NCBI GenBank assembly: GCA_030037575.1
Contig: JASHRB010000083.1
Location: 1-7,574, forward strand
Length of the DNA stretch: 7,574 nt
Direction of reading: 5' to 3'
Source: Candidatus Sulfotelmatobacter sp.
GTDB taxonomy: Bacteria > Acidobacteriota > Terriglobia > Terriglobales > Acidobacteriaceae
This document shows positions 1 to 6,526 of the stretch, piece by piece. Position numbers and translations under genes: made by a program. Each line of letters starts with the position of its first letter. The first letter of the stretch is position 1. A model generated the notes under the pieces. It saw only the letters and a list, made by a program, of their open reading frames with translations. It did no database searches and had not been told where the DNA came from.

Positions 1-422
1 TCCTTGCGAATCGTTGAAACTCGCCGATATGCGGGAAGATTAGTAAAAGCTTTACTGGAGTTCGCAAGCACAATCAAATGACCATTGGCGACAGGCAGAA
101 CATCGTGGTGGAAGCTGCCGGGAGTGAAGTCGCCGCCGCTGCAAGCTGCGCCAACAACGAGGAAATATCCAAGGCGAGAATGATGTTTACCGCTAAATCG
201 ACGTCGCGGCGAAAGGAATCCAAAGGGTTTAGCGTTGTTGTGAACAACTCAGTATGCAAGAAATGTCATCGTCGGAAGCGAATACTCCGGCACGGAATAG
301 TACCAAATGACATTGCCATTGCGGTCGGTGAAAAATGCTGGAAAGTCATCCGCGTCAACGTCCATCGTTTCAATACGGTATTCTCGCTCGAATGTTCTTC
401 TCGGCCAATCCGTTTGCGAGAT
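1..422 (-). pseudogene. Degraded arylsulfotransferase (ASST)-like gene, runs off the left edge
   Basis: No intact ORF covers this stretch, but the minus strand keeps protein-like motifs in order. Frame A (codons beginning at 128, 131 and so on) reads DRNGNVIWYY near 335-300, then meets a TGA at 249-251. Frame B takes over with RRDVDLAVNIILALDISSLL at about 211-152. Frame A resumes from about 131 with FTPGSFHHDVLPVANGHLIV, then LANSSKAFTNLPAY, to the window edge. The order D.xGNVIW, then R-x-[IV]DLA, then FHHDVLPxxNGHLIVLAN matches my recollection of bacterial arylsulfotransferase-family beta-propeller proteins, which transfer sulfate between phenolic compounds in the periplasm. The family's usual LLPNGH-type segment between the first two motifs is absent, and a further frame-A stop lies at 423-425. 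The two frame changes compensate each other, so sequencing indels are possible, but the missing segment and extra stop favour decay. The stretch 426-542 has no recognisable coding. Family assignment is by eye only. Confidence 0.5.
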
Positions 423-542
423 TCAAAAGGAGGCAAGCGAAGCAGACTCATAGCGTGCCGTCAGCAATAAAGACAACGACACCTGCGGGGAAAATTTCCT
501 CCCGCCGCTTCAAAACATCCGCTTTGGCGAGCGCTATAAATG

Positions 543-575
543 GCGAGACCCCAATCTTACGGATCGGGGTCTCGC
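543..575 (-). terminator. Hairpin downstream of the pilX-like gene, probable operon terminator
   Basis: A perfect 10-bp GC-rich stem (GCGAGACCCC at 543-552 pairs with 566-575) continues after one A/C mismatch by three more pairs (554-556 with 562-564), closing a 5-nt loop. It lies 20 nt past the TAG stop of the pilX-like gene. The minus-strand sequence after the stem is only moderately T-rich (CATTTATAG), so this is not a textbook intrinsic terminator. It could also act as a 3'-end stabilising hairpin. Its position at the end of the operon is the main argument. Confidence 0.6.
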
Positions 576-595
576 GCTTCGGGCTTGTGGCGAAA

Positions 596-3500
596 CTATT
601 GAGGAGTGAAGTTTTGGTGGAATCCCAGACTGACGACGTCCTGGAACGATGGCGTTCCGGGAGGCAAGTTAGCTGGGTTCAGGAATTGCGTGTCGAAGAA
701 GTAGTTTCGAGTCGGCGCGCCGTACACCACGGTGCAGCATTTGAATACCCCGGTGGCGTATTGCGAATAGTACATGCTGATCATGGAGCCGGCATAATTG
801 ACCGTGGTCATGCTCTCCAGGTAGCGCAGGAAGTTGTGCATACCGCCGTCTGTGCCGAAGTCCTTGACAGGGATAGCATTTGCCCAACTAGGCTGGGGGA
901 AGGGAATACTCTTCCCCGCGGCAATGGCCATTCGGTAGTAGCTTTCGCTTGCTTGCCGATTGCTGACATTGCCTGGCTGCAGGAAGCTCTGCACATCCGT
1001 CCAGCCGGTGGCGTTACCGCCCGCTGCCGGAGTTGAGCCGGTTGGCGGGTCGGAAAGCAACGTCACGGCATCGGCAATAATTGAGGCTGCGGAGTGAGGA
1101 GTGGTGGGCGTGCCCCCACTTGGCCATTCGGGATCAGTCGAGCCCGTATTGTAATCGCCGAGCACGTATACAGGTTCTTCCGACGCGACCGTAAAACCGT
1201 TTCCGGTGGTGGCCGGAGAAATGGGGTGGGGCAGATAGCTGGTCGCGCTAGTTGGGTTCATGCCGCCATCGACCAGCCGCAGGGCGTGGCGTGGGCCGGT
1301 AACGATGTTGTTTTGCGGATTGCCAGTCGGGGCCGAAGCGATGGTCGTAGATCCGAAACCATAAGGATACGTGCCCGCGCTGCCGGAGGAATTTACGGTG
1401 TACACCGAGCAATTGACCTGATTTGCCGATGCGGTCGTGCTTTGGGCCGGAATCGGATAATAGGGCGTACTTGTATAAGTTCCCGTCAGCCCGAATCCCG
1501 CGGCCAGGTTCTTTTCGCCCTGAACGTCGAAGTAGCCGTCGGTGTCAACATCCTCAGGAGAGTAGCTGTAATAGGTTGCCGGCTCGAGAACGCCGTCCGG
1601 AGTTCCAGTGGAGGACGCGGCGTTAACCGTATCTTCCAGCTGTGAGGCTCCCGTGATGTTGTTATAAAGACTCGCCGCGGGCGGATTGCTATCTGGCATC
1701 ATGCCCCGCCGGTCCGAGAAATACAGAATATAACCACTCTGGCTATTACTCGCGGTGCTGACCGACGAGCCGCTGCCGGCGGCGTACGGCGAGGCGCCCT
1801 GCAGCCAGAGCCACAAGTTGCCTACATCCAGTTCGACCACATTCATCACGCCGATGGGGCTGCACGGAGTGTAGACGGAGGTGCTCTTGGTAGTAGTCGT
1901 GTTCGAACTCCTTGCAGTCTGGTTGTCGCGCGGTTCGCCTTCGCGAGCATCGTAGAAGTTAATGGGAATCCAGTTGTATTCCGTTGTTCCACTAGTTCCG
2001 CTAGTCGTGTAAGCGCTGGCAACGGTATTGTCGTTCGGATTGAGCTGTTGCAAGATCAAAATAGCCGGACTGATCGGATTGGAGCACTGAGTACCGGAAG
2101 CGGGGAATGTGGGGAAATTCGGGCAAGCTGTTCCCCCCCAGGGAGCGGTTGGGGGCATATTGTAGCCGCGGCCAAAGCCATAGGCCAGCCACTGACGTGT
2201 AACGCCAACCCATGTACCCGCCGAGTTCTGATATTCGACCCTCAGCCACACGTTCGGCGTTACGCTGTCTCCGGGGGCACCCACGGCGCCGCTATAGTTA
2301 GCCGGACTGCTCGTAACCTCGCTGAAGAGTGACCACGAAGTCCATGAGTACGCGGTTCCAGACGAAGGGCTGGTCGGTGCGACCCAACCGTTACTGCCGG
2401 TCTCGGCCCGGCCAAAATACATGTACTGGTTGGGGGAGCTAGTGTAGTTCGTCAGCTCGGACGCAATGTCATACCCGCCAGTGACAGCTGACAGGCCGAT
2501 CTGCACATCGTCGGCGTCAAGAGCGGCCGCTCCTCTTTCCGGGTGCAGATCCCCGATTGTGTCGGCCAGCAGGATGCGAATATTGGCTTCGCTATAGAGC
2601 CGGGAGGCCGTCAGCAATGCAGTGTCCGTGGCTTGTGGCCGGCGAATAATTTCGATCGCTCCGACAGAGTCTGACTGGACGAAAGGCAGGTTCAGCGCGG
2701 TCGCCCCTGTCAGTCCATTAATGATAAAGTCGTTGTACGTAGTCGTCGAAATCCCTTTCCAGCTACTATTCGCTGAACCTCCGCAGTCCGCGGTGCAGGT
2801 TGCGGGAGCAGGAGGGGGCGGAAATCCACCGGACCAGCTTCCAGCCGTAAGCGCCAAACATTCGGCCGGCGTGGAACCGGGACCGGCAGAGGGAGCGTTC
2901 GGACAACCCCCGGCGGCGTTGGGTATATAAACGCTTCCGGTATAGTCGCTCGAGGTTGGCCATCCATTCTCGAGCTGAGTCGTGACCACCTGGTTGACAG
3001 CGGCAATCTTGTCCGTGAAAGTCAAGGTCGAGTCGGAGGCGAGAAATAGACTGCCGTTGACGTGCACGCGGCCGCCAAAGTTGTAAGCTGGGCCAGCAAA
3101 ATAATCGCAGTCGTAAGCGCAGAAAATGCCGAACTCAAACGCGGGAAGCAAAGCTACTTCCACGGTGCGAGTGAGATTGACGGAGGCACCGGTCGGTGAG
3201 ATGGCGCTGTTGTTTGTCACCTCGCCTGCGCCTGCGGCACGTGTCGCAGTCACTTCCAAAGTAAACGGTACGAGAGACGCAACCATTCCTTGATCCTGGC
3301 CCGCTCCCACGATATCCCAGTTAGCGCAGGGGTTTGGCGGGGAGGGGCTGGGAAGCGGCTCAAGGCAAGTACCACCGTTGGTTTGGGTCGTGGGGAAGGA
3401 AATGGACTCGGCGTAATTCATGTTGGTAATGTTCGAGCCACTAATCGCAGTAGGATAGTAGGTGGGGCCTGTGAGGGCGCTGATATTGGCTGCGCTTGGC

Positions 3501-3721
3501 GCCTGCGAGGTTTGGTACAGCTGCGAGAGCTGGGCAGTCAAATTCTCGATACCCGACTCGGCACCATAGTAGGCGAGATTGCCTTCCAGGTCATTGCTTC
3601 CCATGTGGGATTCGTTCGTGACCAGGTAGAATAATCCAATGGCCAGGGCCGACAATAACAGCGTCAATAAAAGCGCGGCGATGAGCGTGAAGCCGCGCGA
3701 ATCTCGTATGCTCTTCCCCAT
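596..3721 (-). CDS. pilX: Very large PilX-type minor pilin / pilus tip protein
   Basis: This 1041-residue protein has a prepilin N-terminus: a basic leader, cleavage site RG10|F11TLIAAL and a hydrophobic helix at about 11-34. YYGAESGIE follows at about 51-59, as in PilX N-terminal domains. Mature position 5 is Ala15, not Glu; PilX and GspK tip proteins commonly lack this Glu. The rest is a long Ser/Thr/Gly/Asn-rich region predicted to be outside the inner membrane. It contains a Cys pair C201/C205, the motif GGRVHVNGSLFLA at about 216-228, a calcium-loop-like D724xD726xD728GxxD732, EEPVYVLGDYN at 848-858, DFGTDGGMHNFLRYLE from 954, and C995-C996. Classical PilX proteins are about 150-200 residues, so this is five to six times larger. 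It is the last gene of the operon, 38 nt after pilW. The ATG is supported by a strong ribosome site. The inferred role is pilus tip, priming complex or adhesin. The pilin class is firm, the function less so. Confidence 0.85.
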   Translation of the reverse strand: MGKSIRDSRGFTLIAALLLTLLLSALAIGLFYLVTNESHMGSNDLEGNLAYYGAESGIENLTAQLSQLYQTSQAPSAANISALTGPTYYPTAISGSNITNMNYAESISFPTTQTNGGTCLEPLPSPSPPNPCANWDIVGAGQDQGMVASLVPFTLEVTATRAAGAGEVTNNSAISPTGASVNLTRTVEVALLPAFEFGIFCAYDCDYFAGPAYNFGGRVHVNGSLFLASDSTLTFTDKIAAVNQVVTTQLENGWPTSSDYTGSVYIPNAAGGCPNAPSAGPGSTPAECLALTAGSWSGGFPPPPAPATCTADCGGSANSSWKGISTTTYNDFIINGLTGATALNLPFVQSDSVGAIEIIRRPQATDTALLTASRLYSEANIRILLADTIGDLHPERGAAALDADDVQIGLSAVTGGYDIASELTNYTSSPNQYMYFGRAETGSNGWVAPTSPSSGTAYSWTSWSLFSEVTSSPANYSGAVGAPGDSVTPNVWLRVEYQNSAGTWVGVTRQWLAYGFGRGYNMPPTAPWGGTACPNFPTFPASGTQCSNPISPAILILQQLNPNDNTVASAYTTSGTSGTTEYNWIPINFYDAREGEPRDNQTARSSNTTTTKSTSVYTPCSPIGVMNVVELDVGNLWLWLQGASPYAAGSGSSVSTASNSQSGYILYFSDRRGMMPDSNPPAASLYNNITGASQLEDTVNAASSTGTPDGVLEPATYYSYSPEDVDTDGYFDVQGEKNLAAGFGLTGTYTSTPYYPIPAQSTTASANQVNCSVYTVNSSGSAGTYPYGFGSTTIASAPTGNPQNNIVTGPRHALRLVDGGMNPTSATSYLPHPISPATTGNGFTVASEEPVYVLGDYNTGSTDPEWPSGGTPTTPHSAASIIADAVTLLSDPPTGSTPAAGGNATGWTDVQSFLQPGNVSNRQASESYYRMAIAAGKSIPFPQPSWANAIPVKDFGTDGGMHNFLRYLESMTTVNYAGSMISMYYSQYATGVFKCCTVVYGAPTRNYFFDTQFLNPANLPPGTPSFQDVVSLGFHQNFTPQ

Positions 3722-3725
3722 CTTT

Positions 3726-3731
3726 CCTCCT
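3726..3731 (-). promoter_or_regulatory. Strong Shine-Dalgarno of the pilX-like gene
   Basis: The minus strand reads AGGAGG, then AAAG, then ATG at 3721. This is the only canonical Shine-Dalgarno in the operon and it fixes the start of the large protein, whose prepilin leader is then 10 residues long. The 4-nt spacer is slightly short. The other three genes have weak or no such site. Confidence 0.75.
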
Positions 3732-3759
3732 CAAAACTCCAAACCAACCGCGTCCCCAA

Positions 3760-4950
3760 TCATTGGCAAACAGTGGTGGCGCTGCTGAAAGAATTGCAGA
3801 AACTCATATTGCGAGCACTGACCGAACTTGCGAGGTACATGCTCTGGGACCGGTTCCCTCCCCAGGTCACGCCTTGTCCCATGACCCACAAATTGACTTT
3901 CTGAATCAAGGCGGGGGAAAGGCCCGAGCTAACGGGATTGGACACGTTCGCGTTTATGGTGTCGCTGACGGAGTTGATCACGTCGAAACTGAACTGCAGG
4001 TTGATGATATTGTCGGCCACCGGTACGGCAGTGAGACCGTTGACCTGCCGCATGAGTCGGGGAGTTTGCACGGTTGAGCTTGAGGCGGTGGTGGGAACCT
4101 GGAGGAAATAGGTAACGGCGAAAAGGCGGCACACGTTCAGCGAGTTTGCACCGACCGAAAGGGTGGCGAGACTATTTGCGCCGGTCTGGTTGAAATTCAG
4201 CGCATCACTCGAGTTGAAATCAACCACGATCGGTCCTTGAGCTCCAGTGGTTGCCGCCGGAAGACCGGTGATCTCGGCGACTGCCGAGCCGGTTTGCACG
4301 GCGCTTGTGCCCTGATTGCCGCTAGCGGTGCCGGTTCCCGAGTTCGTTACGGTAAACAGCAGCAGGTCGCCCACCTGAAGACCGCCTGGCGCTTGAATGT
4401 TATTCGGAGAAACCGCTGTATTGTTTACTGTGACAGTGGCCTCTGTAATCGGCGGGCCATTGAAGGTAAAAGTGAAGTTAGAGAGGGAAAAGTTGTAATC
4501 GCAATAGATCGAAGTGATGCTGTCATTCACTGCGGCCGGCGCTTCGCTGATGACGGCGCTGCTCTCCACTCCATTGTCGTACCCGGGCAAAATGCCGTAC
4601 ATGTAATTCTCAGTCCCCGTGCTGCTGGCGGGATAGACGTCGGCGGGGACGTAGCAAGTGCCGGTCTGGTTGCAAGCCACTTTGATAGCCCCGTCATTAT
4701 TGGGAAGCTGAAGGCCTCCCGTGGGTAGACCCGCACCGGCCAAGCTGAGATCCTTGGTCATCAGTTCGATGGCAGCCCGCATGTTCTGCTGAGTTTCGGC
4801 GCGCTCCGTCACGGTGAAGATGGCATTCGAGGCTTGGCGCAGTATGCTGGTGGTGGCCGCCATGAGGATGAGACCGATGAAAGCGGCGATCAGCACTTCC
4901 ACCAGTGTGAAGCCGCGTTGCGATTTTGTGATGTGCGTCTTCATAGTCAT
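3760..4950 (-). CDS. pilW: PilW-type type IV pilus minor pilin
   Basis: This 396-residue protein has a basic leader and the class III prepilin signal QRG13|F14TLVEVLIAAFIGLIL, with Glu18 at mature position 5 and a hydrophobic stem to about residue 35. The following helix contains ERAETQQNMRAAIELMTKDL, then SLAGAGL, typical of PilW proteins. A long Thr/Ser/Asn-rich middle contains a short Cys pair (CNQTGTC). The C-terminal part has YFLQVP after C274, then TPRLMRQVNG and VADNIINLQFSFDV, the usual PilW ending. PilW is a minor pilin that primes pilus assembly and sits near the tip with PilV, PilX and the FimT/FimU-type pilin. The start is only 4 nt after the pilV stop. A second ATG at 4944 (MKTH) is equally possible and no clear Shine-Dalgarno decides. 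It probably depends on translational coupling to pilV. Confidence 0.88.
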   Translation of the reverse strand: MTMKTHITKSQRGFTLVEVLIAAFIGLILMAATTSILRQASNAIFTVTERAETQQNMRAAIELMTKDLSLAGAGLPTGGLQLPNNDGAIKVACNQTGTCYVPADVYPASSTGTENYMYGILPGYDNGVESSAVISEAPAAVNDSITSIYCDYNFSLSNFTFTFNGPPITEATVTVNNTAVSPNNIQAPGGLQVGDLLLFTVTNSGTGTASGNQGTSAVQTGSAVAEITGLPAATTGAQGPIVVDFNSSDALNFNQTGANSLATLSVGANSLNVCRLFAVTYFLQVPTTASSSTVQTPRLMRQVNGLTAVPVADNIINLQFSFDVINSVSDTINANVSNPVSSGLSPALIQKVNLWVMGQGVTWGGNRSQSMYLASSVSARNMSFCNSFSSATTVCQ

Positions 4951-4954
4951 CGAC

Positions 4955-5566
4955 TCAGTAGTAACTCGAAATCAGGCCATTCACCGTATAAGTGCGGCTC
5001 AGCCCGTACCGGCCGGGTTTGGTATAGGTAACTTGAATGGTTACCGCGATGAGATTGCTATTGGTCTCGCCATTCGGCAGCAACACCGAATTGAAAGTGA
5101 TGGTGCGGGTGAAGTTGCTGAGGCTCATGACTTCGTCATCGGCCGTGCCGAGAATGCCATCGGGCCCAGGTAGCACCAGACATTCGATTCCGCCCGGGCA
5201 AGCCGCCCCGGTGTCAGGAGCGGTGCAGGCTACATCGTCGGCGGTGCCGACCAAGCCATCGGGTCCAGCACAAAGCAATTGCTGGGCTCCGTTCTTGAAG
5301 ATTCCGCCCGCGGAGACATTATTGATCGAGGAGAATGGAACTTGCTGGCTGTTGCGAGCTGTGTAGATGCTTTCCATGGCATCCAGCGCCTTGTGGCGCG
5401 CGATCAGGTCTTCCTGAGCTGATTCCGTGGACGCAATGGTAGCGGCGAAGGCGGCGAGCACGGCGCATAGCCCGGTGGACAGAATGACCATGGAGATCAT
5501 GACTTCGATCAGTGCGAAACCATGCTGCGCCGGCCGCCTCTTGCGGAATTTTGTTGCTGGTGTCAT
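4955..5566 (-). CDS. pilV: PilV-type type IV pilus minor pilin
   Basis: This protein is 203 residues from the chosen ATG at 5564-5566, which overlaps the TGA of the upstream gene (ATGA). Starting further upstream at 5641 would add 25 residues with no pilin character that merely overlap the neighbour. A moderate GGGA lies about 6 nt upstream. The leader is rich in Lys/Arg and ends QHG|FALIEVMISMVILSTGL, with Glu at mature position 5. The next segment, ESAQEDLIARHKALDAMESI, is a PilV-like helix. The middle holds two copies of a GPDGxxGTADD segment (residues about 101-111 and 134-144) separated by a Cys-rich linker (CTAPDTGAACPGGIEC). The C-terminus VTIQVTYTKPGRYGLSRTYT ends a beta-rich globular domain. 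It is expected to join PilW, PilX and the FimT-type pilin in the priming complex in the inner membrane and pilus tip. Confidence 0.88.
   Translation of the reverse strand: MTPATKFRKRRPAQHGFALIEVMISMVILSTGLCAVLAAFAATIASTESAQEDLIARHKALDAMESIYTARNSQQVPFSSINNVSAGGIFKNGAQQLLCAGPDGLVGTADDVACTAPDTGAACPGGIECLVLPGPDGILGTADDEVMSLSNFTRTITFNSVLLPNGETNSNLIAVTIQVTYTKPGRYGLSRTYTVNGLISSYY
5135..5167 (-). repeat. Copy 2 of a 33-bp repeat encoding GPDGILGTADD in pilV
   Basis: This stretch aligns without gaps to 5234-5266, 26 of 33 bases identical by hand count, at an offset of exactly 99 bp (33 codons), so the frame is kept. The Asp/Gly-rich unit looks like a calcium-binding type surface-protein repeat. Metal binding is inferred from composition only. 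Confidence 0.7.
5234..5266 (-). repeat. Copy 1 of a 33-bp repeat encoding GPDGLVGTADD in pilV
   Basis: This is the partner of 5135-5167. It encodes the same Asp/Gly-rich unit with Leu-Val in place of Ile-Leu and is preceded and followed by Cys residues (LLCA before, VACTAP after). The DNA-level similarity suggests internal duplication within the gene. Confidence 0.7.
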
Positions 5567-6213
5567 TGTTGTTCCCAAACCCAGGTTGTTGCTCCCGTCT
5601 GATCCAGGGCCCATCCGCGAATTCTTCCCGTCGCCCCCCACACCGTGATAGCGCGCGTCATGCCGAGCTGCTGATTAGCCGGCAGCACGGTGTCCGTCAG
5701 ATAGACGATCCCACTATTAAAGTTGCCCAGGTTGTCTTGTGAGGAGCCATCGGGCATGAAGACAACAAAATTCAGGGGCTCGGTGGCCAAAGCTTGGCCA
5801 AAGTCGATGGCCGTAACACCGGTGCCGAAGCCATCCGGCGTATTGGCCGACCCGGTGGGAAAGCCCGTTCCCGTCGGTATGGCAAAACTTATATCGGTCG
5901 GGATCGAATAGGTAAGCACTTGCTCAAGTGGCGGCAATACCCCTGAGACTGCAGGCGGCTGGTACTCGACCTGAAGAGTGCCTGCGGCAAAACCTGTCGG
6001 GTTGAAATTGACGTAGTACTCGTGGCTCTGCGTAATCGCCAGGTTTCGGGTATTGCGCAGAACCATCAAAGTTGTATCGTAACCCTGGTTAACGTGGCTC
6101 TGAAACAGCATGGGTCTCATCCCGATATACGTCACCCCAGCCAGAATCAGAGAGATGCTGATGACGATCATCAATTCCAGCAGTGAGAATCCGCGATGTT
6201 TCGTCGATGCCAT
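5563..6213 (-). CDS. fimT: GspH/FimT-type pseudopilin, first gene of the minor-pilin operon
   Basis: This protein is 216 residues from the ATG at 6211-6213. That start gives a normal 8-residue leader, MASTKHRG|FSLLELMIVIS, with Glu13 at mature position 5 and a hydrophobic stem to about residue 30. The open frame extends 36 codons further upstream, but that part lacks pilin character and would make an abnormally long leader. No convincing Shine-Dalgarno is visible at the chosen start (a CAGGAAAA lies too far upstream). After the stem come TTLMVLRNTRNLAITQSHEY and a beta-rich C-terminal region with FVVFMPDGSSQDN, IVYLTDT and ITVWGATGRIRGWAL, matching the GspH/FimT pattern (PDGs, then an I-x-V-x-x-x-TGR ending). 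FimT/FimU proteins are minor pilins that help start pilus assembly and link the tip complex to the major pilin shaft; some FimT proteins bind DNA during natural transformation. The stop overlaps the pilV start. Whether this is closest to FimT, FimU or GspH cannot be settled by eye. Confidence 0.87.
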   Translation of the reverse strand: MASTKHRGFSLLELMIVISISLILAGVTYIGMRPMLFQSHVNQGYDTTLMVLRNTRNLAITQSHEYYVNFNPTGFAAGTLQVEYQPPAVSGVLPPLEQVLTYSIPTDISFAIPTGTGFPTGSANTPDGFGTGVTAIDFGQALATEPLNFVVFMPDGSSQDNLGNFNSGIVYLTDTVLPANQQLGMTRAITVWGATGRIRGWALDQTGATTWVWEQQ

Positions 6214-6329
6214 AGGCCTTGTCAGGGGGGATTTTCCTGATGAACTGGTCGTCAAACGTTGGCCGCGAGGCCGGGCCTTCCGCGGCAAAGCCAGCGGACA
6301 GTTTTTAACCCCAGCCCGCATGCCTCTTC

Positions 6330-6358
6330 ATCGTAGGGAGAGGTTACGGGAGCGTCAA
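6330..6358 (-). promoter_or_regulatory. Candidate sigma70-type promoter for the minor-pilin operon
   Basis: On the minus strand, TTGACG (6353-6358) is followed after exactly 17 nt by TACGAT (6330-6335): five of six and four of six matches to the consensus boxes. Transcription would start near 6323, leaving a leader of about 110 nt before the first pilin gene. The -35 box lies inside the inverted repeat at 6351-6377, so a protein bound there could control access. Confidence 0.45.
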
Positions 6359-6377
6359 AGCACCACGGTGCAACGCT
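6351..6377. repeat. Nested inverted repeat at the pilus promoter -35 region
   Basis: Inner arms GCACC (6360-6364) and GGTGC (6367-6371) are separated by AC. Outer arms AGCGT (6351-6355) and ACGCT (6373-6377) flank them. The dyad overlaps and extends upstream of the candidate -35 of the pilin operon, a typical place for an operator. It could also be a fortuitous palindrome. Confidence 0.45.
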
Positions 6378-6405
6378 AGAGGATTGGTCTTTTGTAATCG
6401 CGGCG

Positions 6406-6419
6406 GTGACTGGAGTCAC
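6406..6419. repeat. Palindromic element GTGACT-GG-AGTCAC in the divergent intergenic region
   Basis: Perfect 6-bp arms are separated by 2 bp, midway between the two divergently transcribed genes. The size and symmetry fit a dimeric regulator site, but no known consensus is recognised. Confidence 0.4.
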
Positions 6420-6430
6420 GGGATTGAATG

Positions 6431-6456
6431 CAGTGGAGTTAGAGGAAATTCCACTG
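6431..6456. repeat. Inverted repeat CAGTGGA / TCCACTG with 12-bp spacing
   Basis: Arms of 7 bp lie at 6431-6437 and 6450-6456. The 26-bp span lies 70 bp upstream of the receiver-PilZ gene start. It may be an operator or a weak hairpin, and nothing else in the sequence decides between them. Confidence 0.4.
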
Positions 6457-6488
6457 GTAAACGAGAACGCCCGCATGACTCCGGTAAC

Positions 6489-6518
6489 TTGTGACGGAAA
6501 CTGCAGTGCCCCTACGAT
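6489..6518 (+). promoter_or_regulatory. Weak candidate promoter for the receiver-PilZ gene, possibly leaderless
   Basis: TTGTGA (6489-6494) and TACGAT (6513-6518) are 18 nt apart. The -10 box ends 8 nt before the ATG at 6527, so a transcript would begin at or within about 2 nt of the start codon. That would fit the absence of any Shine-Dalgarno upstream of this gene. The match to consensus is modest, so this remains a guess. Confidence 0.3.
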
Positions 6519-6526
6519 GCAACAGT

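Noticed and set aside
78..470. Plus-strand open frame of 130 codons at the left end
   Set aside because: Lys/Arg-rich and without domain features; the minus strand of the same bases carries arylsulfotransferase-like motifs.
335..1036. Plus-strand open frame of 233 codons
   Set aside because: Lies antisense across the end of the pilX-like gene, the hairpin and the relic; Arg/Val-rich with no recognisable domain and no ribosome site.
1094..1645. Plus-strand open frame of 183 codons antisense to pilX
   Set aside because: Arg/Gly-rich shadow of the well-supported pilX coding strand.
4237..4728. Plus-strand open frame of 163 codons antisense to pilW
   Set aside because: Shadow of the pilW frame with no domain of its own.
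6214..6321. Upstream extension of the first pilin gene by 36 codons
   Set aside because: Would give an improbable 44-residue prepilin leader; ATG at 6213 gives a standard 8-residue leader.
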